Of a stretch of DNA of 64,000 nt, positions 1 through 8,713 are shown piece after piece (positions within the stretch are counted from its first letter, which is position 1; the number at the start of each line of letters is the position of its first letter). A program made the position numbers and the translations under genes. The notes below the pieces were generated by a model that was given only the letters and a program-made list of their open reading frames with translations, made no database searches and had not been told where the DNA came from. Source of the stretch: Paenibacillus caui (GTDB lineage Bacteria; Bacillota; Bacilli; Paenibacillales; Paenibacillaceae); contig NZ_JAIOGQ010000004.1 of NCBI RefSeq assembly GCF_019904135.1, positions 113,491 to 177,490 on the forward strand. Direction: 5' to 3'.

Positions 1-1
1 G

Positions 2-673
2 AGCATTGCTCCGAAATATGACCTGATGAACGATATTCTCAGCTTCCGAAGGCACAAAGCCTGGCGGAAATTCACGATGGCCAAAATGAAGATGCAGCCC
101 GGAAATACCGCTCTTGATTTATGCTGCGGCACCTGCGACTGGACGATCAGCATGGCCGAAACAAGCGGCGGAGCCATTACCGGACTCGACTTCAGCAGAA
201 ATATGCTGGACGTTGGTAAGGTCAAGGTGACTGAACGAGGGCTGCAGAACAGCATCGCTTTAGTTCAGGGGAATGCAATGGAGCTGCCGTTCGAAGACGA
301 CCGGTTCGACTATGTCACCATCGGTTTTGGCCTGCGCAATGTCCCCGATTTACGTCAAGTGCTGCACGAAATGAAACGTGTAGTCAAACCTGGCGGCATG
401 GTTGTTTGCCTGGAGCTTTCCAAGCCGACGTGGCAGCCGTTCAAAAGCATTTATTATTTTTATTTTCAAAAAATACTTCCCTTTCTTGGCAAGTTGTTTG
501 CCAAACGGTATGAACAGTATAAATGGCTTCCGGATTCACTGGTTCAGTTTCCGGGCCGTGAGGAGCTTGCGGAGATTTTCGGGGAAACCGGCCTCAAGCA
601 GGTTCAGGCGTATCCTTTAACAGGCGGAATTGCGGCATTGCACATTGGAGTGAAGGAGACGCAGTATGTTTAG
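2..673 (+). CDS. menG: Demethylmenaquinone methyltransferase MenG (5' end outside window)
   Basis: SAM-dependent C-methyltransferase for the last step of menaquinone synthesis. The reading frame is open from base 2, and the codons before the first ATG (26) encode SIAPKYDL, which continues the family's conserved N-terminus, so the gene starts upstream of the window. The SAM-binding motif ALDLCCGTCDW is followed by an acidic LDFS strand end and by GFGLRNVPD and PGGMVVCLE, as in UbiE/MenG proteins. It overlaps the next gene by 8 nt. In B. subtilis the same gene lies between hepS and hepT; here three genes separate it from hepT. Confidence 0.95.
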   Translation, partial: SIAPKYDLMNDILSFRRHKAWRKFTMAKMKMQPGNTALDLCCGTCDWTISMAETSGGAITGLDFSRNMLDVGKVKVTERGLQNSIALVQGNAMELPFEDDRFDYVTIGFGLRNVPDLRQVLHEMKRVVKPGGMVVCLELSKPTWQPFKSIYYFYFQKILPFLGKLFAKRYEQYKWLPDSLVQFPGREELAEIFGETGLKQVQAYPLTGGIAALHIGVKETQYV

Positions 674-1541
674 AAAGATAGGCATTTTTTTACAGATGAT
701 CAAGTTTGAGCATACTCTGTTTGCTCTTCCCTTTGCATTTATGGGGTCGCTTCTAGGTTCCGTGGCTATAAACGGCTCTTTTCCAAGTTGGGCGCAAATC
801 GGCTGGGTGCTGCTCGCCATGTTTGGCGCGCGCAGTGCCGCGATGGGGCTTAACCGGCTTATCGACAGGGTCAGCGACAAAAAAAATCCCCGCACTGCCG
901 GCCGCGCGATACCAGCCGGATTGCTTAAGATATCGGAGGTTGTCCTTTTTATCGTCATCTCGTTCGTTCTTCTTTTCTGGGCCGCTGCGGAGCTTAATCC
1001 GCTTGCCATGAAGCTGCTGCCGGTTGCCGTCGTCATGCTTGTGCTGTATTCCTACACCAAGCGGTTTACCTGGCTTTGCCATGTAGTGCTGGGTTTCACG
1101 GTGGCCTTGGCGCCTTTAGGCGGCTGGGTTGCGGTTACGGGTCATGTGGATTGGACGGCCATGGTGTTCTTTATTACGATCGCCTTTTGGGTCGCGGGGT
1201 TTGATATCATTTATTCCTGTCAAGACGTTGAATTTGATGCCAAGGAGGGGCTGTACTCCATCCCTGTCCGTTTTGGAGTAAGCCGTTCGCTCAAGATCGC
1301 CCAGGCTTTTCATATCATCACTGCCGCCGGTTTCATTGCCCTGCTTCTGCTGTTGCATTTGGGCTGGTGGTATATTGTTGGTATTCTGGTTGCTCTCATT
1401 ATTCTCTTCTATGAACATCATATCGTATCCCCGAAAGACCTTAGCCGCTTGCAGACTTCGTTTTTTACGATGAACGGCACGCTGAGCATCGTTGTGTTCT
1501 GCTTTACGCTGATTGATCTGGCGGTGCATGTTTACCGATGA
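666..1541 (+). CDS. mqnP: UbiA-family prenyltransferase, probably MqnP of the futalosine menaquinone route
   Basis: Integral-membrane aromatic prenyltransferase, 291 aa, with about eight hydrophobic helices. Both Mg-diphosphate motifs are visible: the first runs NRLIDRVSDKKNPRTAGR, the second is YSCQDVEFDAKEG. The family attaches a polyprenyl chain to an aromatic acid. The next genes are ubiX and mqnA, so the likely acceptor is 1,4-dihydroxy-6-naphthoate rather than 4-hydroxybenzoate or the MenA substrate; that assignment is inferred from context. It overlaps menG by 8 nt and ubiX by 4 nt, so the genes are probably translationally coupled. The prenyl donor would come from HepS/HepT, and hepT is encoded 1.5 kb downstream. 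Confidence 0.85.
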   Translation: MFRKIGIFLQMIKFEHTLFALPFAFMGSLLGSVAINGSFPSWAQIGWVLLAMFGARSAAMGLNRLIDRVSDKKNPRTAGRAIPAGLLKISEVVLFIVISFVLLFWAAAELNPLAMKLLPVAVVMLVLYSYTKRFTWLCHVVLGFTVALAPLGGWVAVTGHVDWTAMVFFITIAFWVAGFDIIYSCQDVEFDAKEGLYSIPVRFGVSRSLKIAQAFHIITAAGFIALLLLLHLGWWYIVGILVALIILFYEHHIVSPKDLSRLQTSFFTMNGTLSIVVFCFTLIDLAVHVYR

Positions 1542-2161
1542 GCACATTGCGCAGGAGTCCCTATGTCGTAGGTATCACCGGCGCCAGCGGCTCTGTTTAC
1601 GGCGTCAGACTGGTGAGTGTGCTGCTTGAGCTGGGGTATGACGTACATCTTGTTGTAACGCAGGCCGGCTGGAGAGTGATCAAGGAGGAACTGGGCTGGA
1701 ACATTACGGACCGCGAGGCTTTGCTTGAAAGCAAATTCGGAAGCTTTGATGGGAAGCTGACCTACCATAGACTCGCGGATATCGGCGCGTCGATTGCGAG
1801 CGGCTCGTTCCGGGCGGAAGGCATGATCGTCATGCCTTGTTCCATGGGCACCTTGTCGTCCATCGCGCACGGATCCTCCGACAATTTGCTGACACGTGCT
1901 GCGGACGTCATGCTGAAAGAGGGCAGGGAGCTGATCCTCGTTCCGAGAGAAACGCCGCTGCATGCGATCCACCTGGAAAATATGCTGAAGCTGGCCAAGC
2001 TTGGCGTCCGGATCATACCCGCAATGCCCGCTTTTTATTTCGGTCCGCAGTCCATGGACGAGCTTGTTGATTTCATGGTAGGGAAAGTGCTGGACAGTCT
2101 TCGCATCGATCATCGGCTGTTCAAGAGATGGGGGGAGCAACATGAGCCATACGCAGACTGA
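1538..2161 (+). CDS. ubiX: UbiX-family flavin prenyltransferase
   Basis: Makes prenylated FMN, the cofactor of UbiD-type decarboxylases. The 207-aa protein has the family's N-terminal GITGASGSVYGVRL, the central MPCSMGTLSSIAHG and the C-terminal PRETPLHAIHLENM followed by PAMPAFY. In futalosine gene sets a UbiX/UbiD pair removes the carboxylate after prenylation; the UbiD partner is not in this window. The ATG overlaps the stop of the preceding prenyltransferase (ATGA), and mqnA begins 20 nt before this stop, so the three genes form one tightly packed block. Confidence 0.92.
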   Translation: MSTLRRSPYVVGITGASGSVYGVRLVSVLLELGYDVHLVVTQAGWRVIKEELGWNITDREALLESKFGSFDGKLTYHRLADIGASIASGSFRAEGMIVMPCSMGTLSSIAHGSSDNLLTRAADVMLKEGRELILVPRETPLHAIHLENMLKLAKLGVRIIPAMPAFYFGPQSMDELVDFMVGKVLDSLRIDHRLFKRWGEQHEPYAD

Positions 2162-3005
2162 ACCGACACGGATCGGCAAAATCGATTACACCAATGTCTG
2201 GCCCATTTTTCACTATTTTGACGAGAAAAAGCTGAGCCGGCAGGCAGAACTAGTGACGGAAGTGCCGGCTGTTTTGAACCGGGCAATGATCGCAGGCCAA
2301 CTGGATCTTTCCCCGGTTTCTTCTTTTGCCTACGGGTTTGCAAGCAGCCGTCTGCAGCTTCTTCCCAGGTTGTCCGTCAGCTCGGACGGGCCGGTCCATT
2401 CCATTCTGGTCTTTTCCGCTAGGCCGCTGGCGTCGGTAAAAGACGGCGTCATTGCGCTTACGAACACTTCTGCCACTTCGGTCAATTTGCTCAAGATCAT
2501 GATGGAGAAGGGCTATGGCGGCCATCCGACTTATTGGGACAGCGAACCCGATCTGGACGCCATGATGGCAAAAAGCGACGCGGCCTTGCTGATTGGGGAT
2601 CACGCCATCCGCGCTTCCTGGCGGGACCACGGTTACCATGTTACGGATCTGGGAAAAGTATGGAAAGAGTGGACCGGTTACGGAATGACCTTTGCCGTGT
2701 GGGCCGTGCAGCAGTCCTTTGCGCGTGATCATGCGGAATGGCTGGACGAGATCGCTGCCGCCTTTCAGGCAAGCAAAAAACAAAGCGAGCTTGATTTAAG
2801 CGCGCTTGCGGTAAAAGCGTGCGCGGAAATCGGAGGTACCGAAGAGTACTGGAACTCTTATTTCCATAATTTATGTTATGATTTTACTGATGAAAGACAG
2901 CGCGGACTGCAGCTGTATTTTGATTATTGCCATGAACTGGGGCTGCTTCCGCACAAAGTGCGGATTTCCTTCTGGAATGACAATACGCGGACACGGGTGA
3001 AATGA
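2142..3005 (+). CDS. mqnA: Chorismate dehydratase MqnA (futalosine menaquinone pathway)
   Basis: Catalyses the first committed step of the futalosine pathway, dehydrating chorismate to 3-[(1-carboxyvinyl)oxy]benzoate. The 287-aa protein has the periplasmic-binding-like fold typical of the family. Its N-terminal GKIDYTNVWPIFHYF is diagnostic, and DLSPVSSFAYG and ALLIGDHAIRA line the expected substrate cleft. It ends in an ATGA overlap with hepT. It competes for the chorismate made by aroC about 3 kb downstream. The other pathway genes (mqnB/C/D/E) are not in the window. Confidence 0.9.
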   Translation: MSHTQTEPTRIGKIDYTNVWPIFHYFDEKKLSRQAELVTEVPAVLNRAMIAGQLDLSPVSSFAYGFASSRLQLLPRLSVSSDGPVHSILVFSARPLASVKDGVIALTNTSATSVNLLKIMMEKGYGGHPTYWDSEPDLDAMMAKSDAALLIGDHAIRASWRDHGYHVTDLGKVWKEWTGYGMTFAVWAVQQSFARDHAEWLDEIAAAFQASKKQSELDLSALAVKACAEIGGTEEYWNSYFHNLCYDFTDERQRGLQLYFDYCHELGLLPHKVRISFWNDNTRTRVK

Positions 3006-3979
3006 TGAAAATGTTGGATTTGTTTGGCATGATGAAAAAAGATATGGATTACATTGAACAGCAGCTTTACCGCAGCGTTGAGGGAGAAGATGGCCTGCTC
3101 AGCGAAACCTCGGTTCATTTGCTGAAGGCAGGCGGGAAGAGACTCCGCCCCGTTTTTGTGCTGCTTGGCGGCAAGTTCGGGAATTACGATCTGGAAAGGC
3201 TGCAATACATAGCGGTTCCGCTTGAACTTATTCATTCCGCATCCCTTGTCCATGATGATGTGATCGACGATGCGGACACCCGGCGCGGCAAACCGACCGT
3301 CAAATCGCAGTGGGACAACCGGATCGCCATGTATACCGGAGACTACATATATGGAAAAGCGCTGACTCTGGCTACTCGCCTGGAGGATCCGCTTATTCAC
3401 CAGATTCTGGCGAAGGCCATGGTCCAAATGACGATCGGCGAAATGGAGCAAATCCGCGATTTCTTCAATACGGAGCAGACCGTGTTCAATTATTTGCTGC
3501 GCATCCGGCGCAAAACGGCGCTGCTGATTGCGATTAGCTGCCAGCTCGGAGCGGTTGCGGCCGGAGCGCCGGCTTCCGTCAGCAATCTGCTGTACCGGTA
3601 TGGATATAACGTCGGAATGGCGTTCCAGATCAGGGACGATCTTCTCGACTTGTTCGGGACGGAGAAGCAGATCGGGAAGCCGCCGGGAAGCGATATGAGA
3701 CAGGGCAATATTACGCTGCCTGTTTTGTATGCGCTGCAGGAGGAAGGCTTAAGGGAACCGCTGCTCCGAGATATTCAGGAAATCCACCAGTTGGATGGAC
3801 GCAAGGACACCTCGGAGGCCATCTTGAAAATCCGGCAGAGCGCAGGAGTGGCAAAAGCCGAGAAGCTCGCTGACCGGTATATCGATAAAGCGCTTGACGC
3901 GCTCGGGCAACTGCCGGAAATTAAAGCCCGCAAAAGTTTGCTCGATATCGCACATTTCGTGAACAGAAGAACATATTAG
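3002..3979 (+). CDS. hepT: Heptaprenyl diphosphate synthase component II (HepT)
   Basis: Trans-prenyltransferase subunit that makes the menaquinone side chain together with HepS. The 325-aa protein carries the first Asp-rich motif in LVHDDVIDDADTRRGKP and the second in FQIRDDLLDLFG, with LKAGGKRLRP upstream for diphosphate binding. The start is ATG 3002 overlapping mqnA; ATGs at 3005 and 3011 are alternatives. In B. subtilis hepT directly follows menG; here it follows mqnA. A 98-nt gap without a clear terminator leads to ndk. Confidence 0.93.
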   Translation: MMKMLDLFGMMKKDMDYIEQQLYRSVEGEDGLLSETSVHLLKAGGKRLRPVFVLLGGKFGNYDLERLQYIAVPLELIHSASLVHDDVIDDADTRRGKPTVKSQWDNRIAMYTGDYIYGKALTLATRLEDPLIHQILAKAMVQMTIGEMEQIRDFFNTEQTVFNYLLRIRRKTALLIAISCQLGAVAAGAPASVSNLLYRYGYNVGMAFQIRDDLLDLFGTEKQIGKPPGSDMRQGNITLPVLYALQEEGLREPLLRDIQEIHQLDGRKDTSEAILKIRQSAGVAKAEKLADRYIDKALDALGQLPEIKARKSLLDIAHFVNRRTY

Positions 3980-4077
3980 GCTTTATTTGCCTCCCGCTTT
4001 TCTGCTAAAATACGTTTGAAAACGCATTTTTCGCCCTCTGATGAAACCAGGGGCGCTATCAATCGGGAGGTAACCTT

Positions 4078-4521
4078 ATGGAACGCACGTTTATGATGGT
4101 CAAGCCTGATGGAGTACAACGTGGTCTGATTGGCCGGATCGTCAGCCGCCTGGAAGACAAAGGATTCAAATTGATTGCCGGCAAGTTCATGCAAATATCC
4201 GAGGAACAGGCGGGGCGGCATTACGCCGAGCATGAGGGCAAACCTTTTTTTGGAGAGCTCGTAAGCTTCATTACTTCCGGTCCGGTGTTCGCCATGGTTT
4301 GGGAAGGCGATGACATCGTAACGCTGTCCCGAATGCTTATGGGCAAAACAAAGGTTACGGAAGCTTTGCCGGGTACCATTCGCGGCGATTTTGCGGCGCA
4401 TACGCCGTTCAATCTCATTCACGGGTCCGATAGCGCCGAGAGTGCGGAGCGCGAGATCGCCAATTTTTTCGAAAAGAAAGAGCTGCTGGATTATGATAAG
4501 ACGATTGCACACTGGATTTGA
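4078..4521 (+). CDS. ndk: Nucleoside diphosphate kinase
   Basis: Transfers the gamma-phosphate between nucleoside triphosphates and diphosphates through a phosphohistidine. The 147-aa length is standard. The N-terminal [19 protein letters not shown] and the active-site NLIHGSDS (His115) are conserved. GGGAGGTAACCTT before the ATG supplies the ribosome-binding site. It sits between hepT and cheR exactly as in the B. subtilis supraoperon. Confidence 0.97.
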   Translation: MERTFMMVKPDGVQRGLIGRIVSRLEDKGFKLIAGKFMQISEEQAGRHYAEHEGKPFFGELVSFITSGPVFAMVWEGDDIVTLSRMLMGKTKVTEALPGTIRGDFAAHTPFNLIHGSDSAESAEREIANFFEKKELLDYDKTIAHWI

Positions 4522-4526
4522 TAGTT

Positions 4527-5345
4527 ATGCTGGATAGAGACCTTATGAGTTCGGCGCAGGAATGTAATTCGGATTCGGATTACAAAGGATTTATTCAAAA
4601 TGTAAAACAAAGCACGGGCATCGATTTGTCCCTGTACAAGGAAGTGCAGATGAAGCGCAGATTGACCACCCTTCGCAACAAGAACGGTTACTCGTCGTTT
4701 GCCGCATTTTACAAGGCGATGACTGGGGATAAAAAGCTGTTCTACGAATTTCTGGACAAGATGACGATTAACGTGTCCGAGTTTTGGAGAAACCCGAACC
4801 GGTGGGAAATTTTGCGTGATAAGGTCATTCCGGAGCTTCTGAGGACAAACAACAGATTGAAGGTGTGGAGCGCTGCCTGCTCCACCGGCGAAGAGCCGTA
4901 TACGCTCGCGATGATTTTTGCGGATATGGGTTTGCTGCAGCAGACGTCCCTTACCGCAAGCGATATTGACGAAGGTGCACTGTTCAAGGCTTCCCAGGGC
5001 ATTTATGTGGAACGCTCGATTAAGGATGTGCCTCCTGCGGTCGCATCCCGCTATTTTACAAGGGACGGCGCTTTGCTGAAAATCGATGAGCGTCTTAAAA
5101 AGGCGGTCAAGTTCAAAAAGCAGAATCTGCTGCTGGATCCTTTTGAAGAGAAGCATGATCTGATTGTGTGCCGCAATGTGATGATCTATTTTACGGAAGA
5201 AGCCAAAAATGATCTTTATCACAAATTCGCGAGAGCGCTCAGGCCGGGCGGAATTTTGTTTGTCGGGAGCACGGAACAGATTTTCTCCCCGGGGAAATAC
5301 GGTTTTGAAGCGGCGGAAACCTTCTTTTACCGAAAAAAGGCTTAG
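4527..5345 (+). CDS. cheR: Chemotaxis protein methyltransferase CheR
   Basis: Methylates glutamates of chemoreceptors with SAM. An N-terminal helical domain (TGIDLSLYKEVQMKRRL) precedes TINVSEFWRNPNRWE, the SAM motif VWSAACSTGEEPYTLAM, and DLIVCRNVMIYFTEEAK, all CheR signatures. The frame can start at TTG 4518, overlapping the ndk stop, or at ATG 4527; neither has a good ribosome-binding site. A terminator hairpin 48 nt after the stop ends this transcript before aroC. The position matches B. subtilis. Confidence 0.93.
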   Translation: MLDRDLMSSAQECNSDSDYKGFIQNVKQSTGIDLSLYKEVQMKRRLTTLRNKNGYSSFAAFYKAMTGDKKLFYEFLDKMTINVSEFWRNPNRWEILRDKVIPELLRTNNRLKVWSAACSTGEEPYTLAMIFADMGLLQQTSLTASDIDEGALFKASQGIYVERSIKDVPPAVASRYFTRDGALLKIDERLKKAVKFKKQNLLLDPFEEKHDLIVCRNVMIYFTEEAKNDLYHKFARALRPGGILFVGSTEQIFSPGKYGFEAAETFFYRKKA

Positions 5346-5392
5346 GTCGCTATTTGGAGATTACATATTGGACTTATACGTTTCCTAAAGGA

Positions 5393-5447
5393 ACAGATGC
5401 CCGCCTATCCCTTCGGAAAGGCAAGCCGGGCGTCTGTTTTTTGTTTT
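5393..5447 (+). terminator. Rho-independent terminator after cheR
   Basis: The arms ACAGATGCCCG and CGGGCGTCTGT form a long GC-rich stem with one G-U pair, followed by TTTTTTGTTTT. It separates the menaquinone/ndk/cheR transcript from aroC. Confidence 0.85.
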
Positions 5448-5477
5448 CATGGGTATATTCTTGGAAGCTCTGTTTTC

Positions 5478-5506
5478 TTGTCAAAGAACGAAAGCTATAC
5501 TATAAT
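5478..5506 (+). promoter_or_regulatory. Sigma-A promoter of aroC-aroB-aroH
   Basis: TTGTCA, a 17-nt spacer, then TATAAT. Predicted transcription starts near 5513, 55 nt before the aroC ATG. Confidence 0.85.
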
Positions 5507-5567
5507 GAGCAAAGAAATTATCGATTTTAGCTCTTTACAGTTTAACAGTTTAAAGGGGGAACGCAGC

Positions 5568-6737
5568 ATGAGTTTGCGTTATTTGACGGCCGGCGAAACG
5601 CACGGACCTCAGCTTACAGCGATTATAGAAGGCTTGCCCAGCAATTTGGAGCTGGATTTCGAAGCGTTAAACTTTCAGCTGCAGCGCCGGCAGAAAGGCT
5701 ACGGCCGCGGCCGCCGCATGCAGATTGAGAAAGATACAGCAGTGATTGCGGGTGGAGTGCGCCATGGGTTTACAACGGGCGCGCCGGTGGCGATCATTGT
5801 GGAAAATAACGACTGGAAGCATTGGCAAAATATAATGAACATTGAACCGATCGAAGGTTCGGATGAAGAGAAGCGGCGGGTTCACCGTCCCCGTCCCGGA
5901 CATGCCGACCTGAACGGCGGTCTCAAATATGATTTGAAGGATCTGCGCAACGTGCTGGAGCGTTCAAGCGCCCGTGAAACGGCGATCCGGGTAGCCTGCG
6001 GAGCGGTAGCGCGGCAGCTGCTCGCGCATTTCGGCGTCAAAGTTGCCGGCCAAGTCATCCGCATCGGCGAGATCGAGGCTCCGCCGAACAATCTTCCGCT
6101 GGACGAGCTTGTCCGCGTGACGGAAGAGTCTTCCGTTCGCGTCGCCTGCAAGGAAACGGAAGCCAAAATGGAAGCCTATATCGATCAGATCAAGCAGGAA
6201 GGCGATTCCATCGGCGGCATTGTGGAATGCATTATTGAAGGCGTGCCGGTAGGCCTAGGCAGCCATGTGCAGTATGACCGCAAGCTTGACGGACGTATCG
6301 CCCAGGCCGTCATGTCGATCAACGCTTTTAAAGGCGTTGAAGTCGGGATTGGCTTCGAAGCCGGGAAGCTGCGCGGTTCCCAGGTGCATGATGAAATTCT
6401 GTACAGCGAGGAGCGCGGCTATTACCGGGCCAGCAACCGGCTTGGCGGCTTCGAGGGCGGCATGACAAACGGGATGCCGATTGTGGTCCGCGGCGTCATG
6501 AAGCCGATTCCTACACTGTACAAACCGCTGCAAAGCGTCGACATTGATACGAAAGAGCCTTTTACTGCCCAGGTTGAACGCTCTGATGCCTGCGCGGTTC
6601 CTGCAGCCAGCGTAGTACTCGAAAATGTTGTTGCCTGGGAGGTCGCAAAGGCATTCCTGGAGAAGTTTGGCGGCGACTCGATCGGCGAAATCAAGCGGAA
6701 TTTCGAGTCCTACAAGCAGCAGCTGGAGCGTTATTGA
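5568..6737 (+). CDS. aroC: Chorismate synthase
   Basis: Converts 5-enolpyruvylshikimate-3-phosphate to chorismate using reduced FMN. The ATG at 5568 is preceded by AAAGGGGGAACG; the open frame extends further upstream through the promoter, so longer starts are excluded. The 389-aa protein starts [16 protein letters not shown] and carries the family motifs [24 protein letters not shown] and [16 protein letters not shown]. The B. subtilis orthologue is called aroF. Its chorismate feeds MqnA, TrpE and AroH, all encoded nearby. The stop overlaps the aroB start. Confidence 0.97.
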   Translation: MSLRYLTAGETHGPQLTAIIEGLPSNLELDFEALNFQLQRRQKGYGRGRRMQIEKDTAVIAGGVRHGFTTGAPVAIIVENNDWKHWQNIMNIEPIEGSDEEKRRVHRPRPGHADLNGGLKYDLKDLRNVLERSSARETAIRVACGAVARQLLAHFGVKVAGQVIRIGEIEAPPNNLPLDELVRVTEESSVRVACKETEAKMEAYIDQIKQEGDSIGGIVECIIEGVPVGLGSHVQYDRKLDGRIAQAVMSINAFKGVEVGIGFEAGKLRGSQVHDEILYSEERGYYRASNRLGGFEGGMTNGMPIVVRGVMKPIPTLYKPLQSVDIDTKEPFTAQVERSDACAVPAASVVLENVVAWEVAKAFLEKFGGDSIGEIKRNFESYKQQLERY

Positions 6738-7840
6738 TGAGAACCTTAAACGTAAACCTGGGCGAGCGCTCTTACCCGATTTATATCGGGGAAGGGCTGC
6801 TTCAGAAGTCGGCGGAGCTGATCGCACAGCATGGTGTATCACAGAAAAGCCCGCTGCTTATTGTGACCGATGATCATGTTGCGCCGCTTTACTTAAGTCA
6901 GCTTGAGGGCCATTTGAAGGCGGGGGGATACCGTACGGTATCCCATATTGTCAGCAGCGGAGAGAAGTCGAAGTCTCTGGCCGTTTTTGAAGAAGTGATG
7001 ACCACTGCGATTCAGGCGGGGCTTGACCGCAGTTCCGCGGTCCTCGCGCTCGGCGGCGGAGTCGTTGGCGATTTGGCGGGCTTTGTTGCCGCTACATATA
7101 TGCGCGGGATTACCTTTGTGCAGCTCCCGACAACGATATTGGCGCATGACAGCAGTGTTGGAGGCAAGGTAGCCGTCAACCATCCTTTGGCCAAAAATAT
7201 GATCGGCGCCTTCCACCAGCCGGCGCTTGTTCTGTATGATCTGAGCACGCTGGCGACCCTTCCTCCCCGGGAGGTTCGGGCCGGACTTGCCGAAGTGGTC
7301 AAGCACGGCCTCATCTGGGATGAGGGCTTTGCAGACTGGTGCGACGAACATGCCGCAGAACTGCTCGGTCTCAGTCTTCCGGAGCTGGGGTATGCGCTTG
7401 AGAAGGGCTGTTCGATTAAAGCCGAGGTCGTATCGGATGACGAACGGGAGAACGGCCGGCGCGCTATATTGAATCTGGGCCATACGATCGGCCATGCCCT
7501 TGAAGCGATCGGCGGATACGGGACTTTGCTGCATGGCGAAGCCATTGCGATCGGAATGGTGGGCTCAGCCCTGCTTGCCGTTAACCGGGGGAAACCGCAA
7601 GAAATTGTGACCCGGACGAAGCGGCTGCTTAGGCGCTTTGAGCTTCCGACAGCCATTCCTTCCGGATGGGATGAAGAGTCCATCATCAATGCCATGATGC
7701 ATGACAAGAAGTTTCGGGAGGACAAAATCGTTTTTGTACTGCCGGAGTCGATCGGCAAGGTCAGCATTGTGAATGACATTCAGTTGTCCGAGGTAAGAGA
7801 CGTGCTCAGGCAGCTGAAAGAGGAGGGATATGATGTTTAA
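6737..7840 (+). CDS. aroB: 3-dehydroquinate synthase
   Basis: NAD- and metal-dependent cyclisation of DAHP to 3-dehydroquinate, step two of the shikimate pathway. Motifs include ALGGGVVGDLAGFVAATYMRG, PTTILAHDSSVGGK (active-site region) and NLGHTIGHALE with metal-binding histidines. The start is ATG 6737, or TTG 6734 directly before it, both overlapping the aroC stop; GGAG at 6723 is the likely ribosome-binding site. The stop lies 11 nt inside aroH. Confidence 0.96.
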   Translation: MRTLNVNLGERSYPIYIGEGLLQKSAELIAQHGVSQKSPLLIVTDDHVAPLYLSQLEGHLKAGGYRTVSHIVSSGEKSKSLAVFEEVMTTAIQAGLDRSSAVLALGGGVVGDLAGFVAATYMRGITFVQLPTTILAHDSSVGGKVAVNHPLAKNMIGAFHQPALVLYDLSTLATLPPREVRAGLAEVVKHGLIWDEGFADWCDEHAAELLGLSLPELGYALEKGCSIKAEVVSDDERENGRRAILNLGHTIGHALEAIGGYGTLLHGEAIAIGMVGSALLAVNRGKPQEIVTRTKRLLRRFELPTAIPSGWDEESIINAMMHDKKFREDKIVFVLPESIGKVSIVNDIQLSEVRDVLRQLKEEGYDV

Positions 7841-8198
7841 CCGTGGGATTCGGGGGGCAACAACCGTCGAGCACAATGACGAGCAGGAAATACTGCAGGC
7901 AACCGCCGAGCTGCTGAATGAAATCATTGCCGAAAACGGGCTGGATCCGGAAGCGATTTGCAGTGTCTGGATCACGATGACCACAGATCTTGATGCTGCT
8001 TTTCCGGCACGCGCGGTAAGACAGATTGACGGATGGGAGCTCGTGCCGCTGATGTGTGCGACGGAAATCCCGGTGAAGGGAAGCTTGCCCCGCTGCATCA
8101 GGCTCATGATTCAAGTCAATACGGACAAGAGCCAGCGGGAAATGAAGCATGTCTATTTGAACGGAGCCAATATTTTGCGTCCCGATTTGGCGAAATAA
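7830..8198 (+). CDS. aroH: Chorismate mutase, AroH type
   Basis: Rearranges chorismate to prephenate for phenylalanine and tyrosine synthesis. The 122-aa protein starts FNRGIRGATTVEHND, the signature of the monofunctional trimeric AroH family rather than the helical AroQ type. AGGAGG at 7818 serves an ATG at 7830 or 7833. It overlaps aroB by 11 nt and closes this transcript; a hairpin follows 14 nt after the stop. Confidence 0.95.
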   Translation: MMFNRGIRGATTVEHNDEQEILQATAELLNEIIAENGLDPEAICSVWITMTTDLDAAFPARAVRQIDGWELVPLMCATEIPVKGSLPRCIRLMIQVNTDKSQREMKHVYLNGANILRPDLAK

Positions 8199-8211
8199 CC
8201 TGCCGTTAACC

Positions 8212-8239
8212 GAAACGGGCAGCAATGCCGTTTCTTTCT
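8212..8239 (+). terminator. Probable terminator after aroH
   Basis: GAAACG and GCA pair with TGC and CGTTTC around a GCAA tetraloop, with one bulged G, followed by the U-rich TTTCTTTCT. The U-tract is imperfect, so some read-through into trp is possible. Confidence 0.55.
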
Positions 8240-8324
8240 GGTCAGCGGATCAGAAATTTCATAAGAAGCTGCCCCTCAGCAAAGTTGCCAATCATTGGGC
8301 GGCGATGATATTTCAGGATAGGTG

Positions 8325-8353
8325 TTGCCAAATGAAGCGGTATTGGGTATATT
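8325..8353 (+). promoter_or_regulatory. Sigma-A promoter of the trp operon
   Basis: TTGCCA, a 17-nt spacer, then TATATT. The predicted start near 8360 gives a leader of about 350 nt before trpE. The leader begins with a perfect hairpin at 8366-8383 (TCGGCCG, loop TCAG, CGGCCGA), comparable to the 5' stem-loop of the B. subtilis trp leader. Confidence 0.8.
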
Positions 8354-8481
8354 GGTTGTAGCGTGTCGGCCGTCAGCGGCCGATTTGGATGAGAATAAAA
8401 GCAGTTTTGAGATTAGAGGAAGTTGGCGAGCGGCCAGGCTCCAGAGTCGCGGCGCGCTTTCGTGAACAGAGTGTTTTTACC

Positions 8482-8522
8482 TAGTAGAAGAGCAGAGTAG
8501 AGCTGAGTTGAGCAGAGATGAG
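8482..8522 (+). promoter_or_regulatory. TRAP (MtrB) binding site in the trp leader
   Basis: Eight (G/T)AG triplets begin at 8485, 8490, 8495, 8500, 8505, 8510, 8515 and 8520, an exact 5-nt period with 2-nt spacers, and one more TAG sits at 8482. This is the known target pattern of the tryptophan-activated TRAP ring. Bases 8496-8504 (AGTAGAGCT) can pair with 8654-8663 (AGCCTCTACT), the 5' arm of the downstream terminator, so RNA held by TRAP would favour termination. Further isolated GAG or TAG triplets occur at 8541, 8544 and 8571. In B. subtilis mtrB lies just upstream of hepS, which would be outside this window. Confidence 0.85.
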
Positions 8523-8652
8523 TAACGGATAAGTCCGCTTGAGGAGCGGAATGCAGCAGACCATGCATATTAGGAGCATTTTTGCGCCATTTGCACCTGC
8601 ACAAGGCATTCTTTTTCTTGCGGTATATTGTCCTGATCTGCGAATATGAGTG

Positions 8653-8682
8653 AAGCCTCTACTTTGAGTAGAGGCTTTTTTT
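8653..8682 (+). terminator. trpE: trp attenuator terminator
   Basis: The stem AAGCCTCTAC / GTAGAGGCTT with a TTTGA loop is followed by TTTTTTT, 31 nt before the trpE ATG. Its 5' arm is complementary to part of the TRAP site, the layout expected of a transcription attenuator. Confidence 0.88.
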
Positions 8683-8713
8683 ATAGAGAAACCCATCAAA
8701 GGAGTGAATCATT

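Noticed and set aside
3980..4077. Promoter between hepT and ndk
   Set aside because: TAAAAT is present but the nearest TTGCCT is only 13 nt away; no acceptable -35.
8482..8522. Short-period repeat as a microsatellite or CRISPR remnant
   Set aside because: The 5-nt period has fixed KAG and variable spacers, lies in the trp leader and pairs with the attenuator, so TRAP binding explains it.
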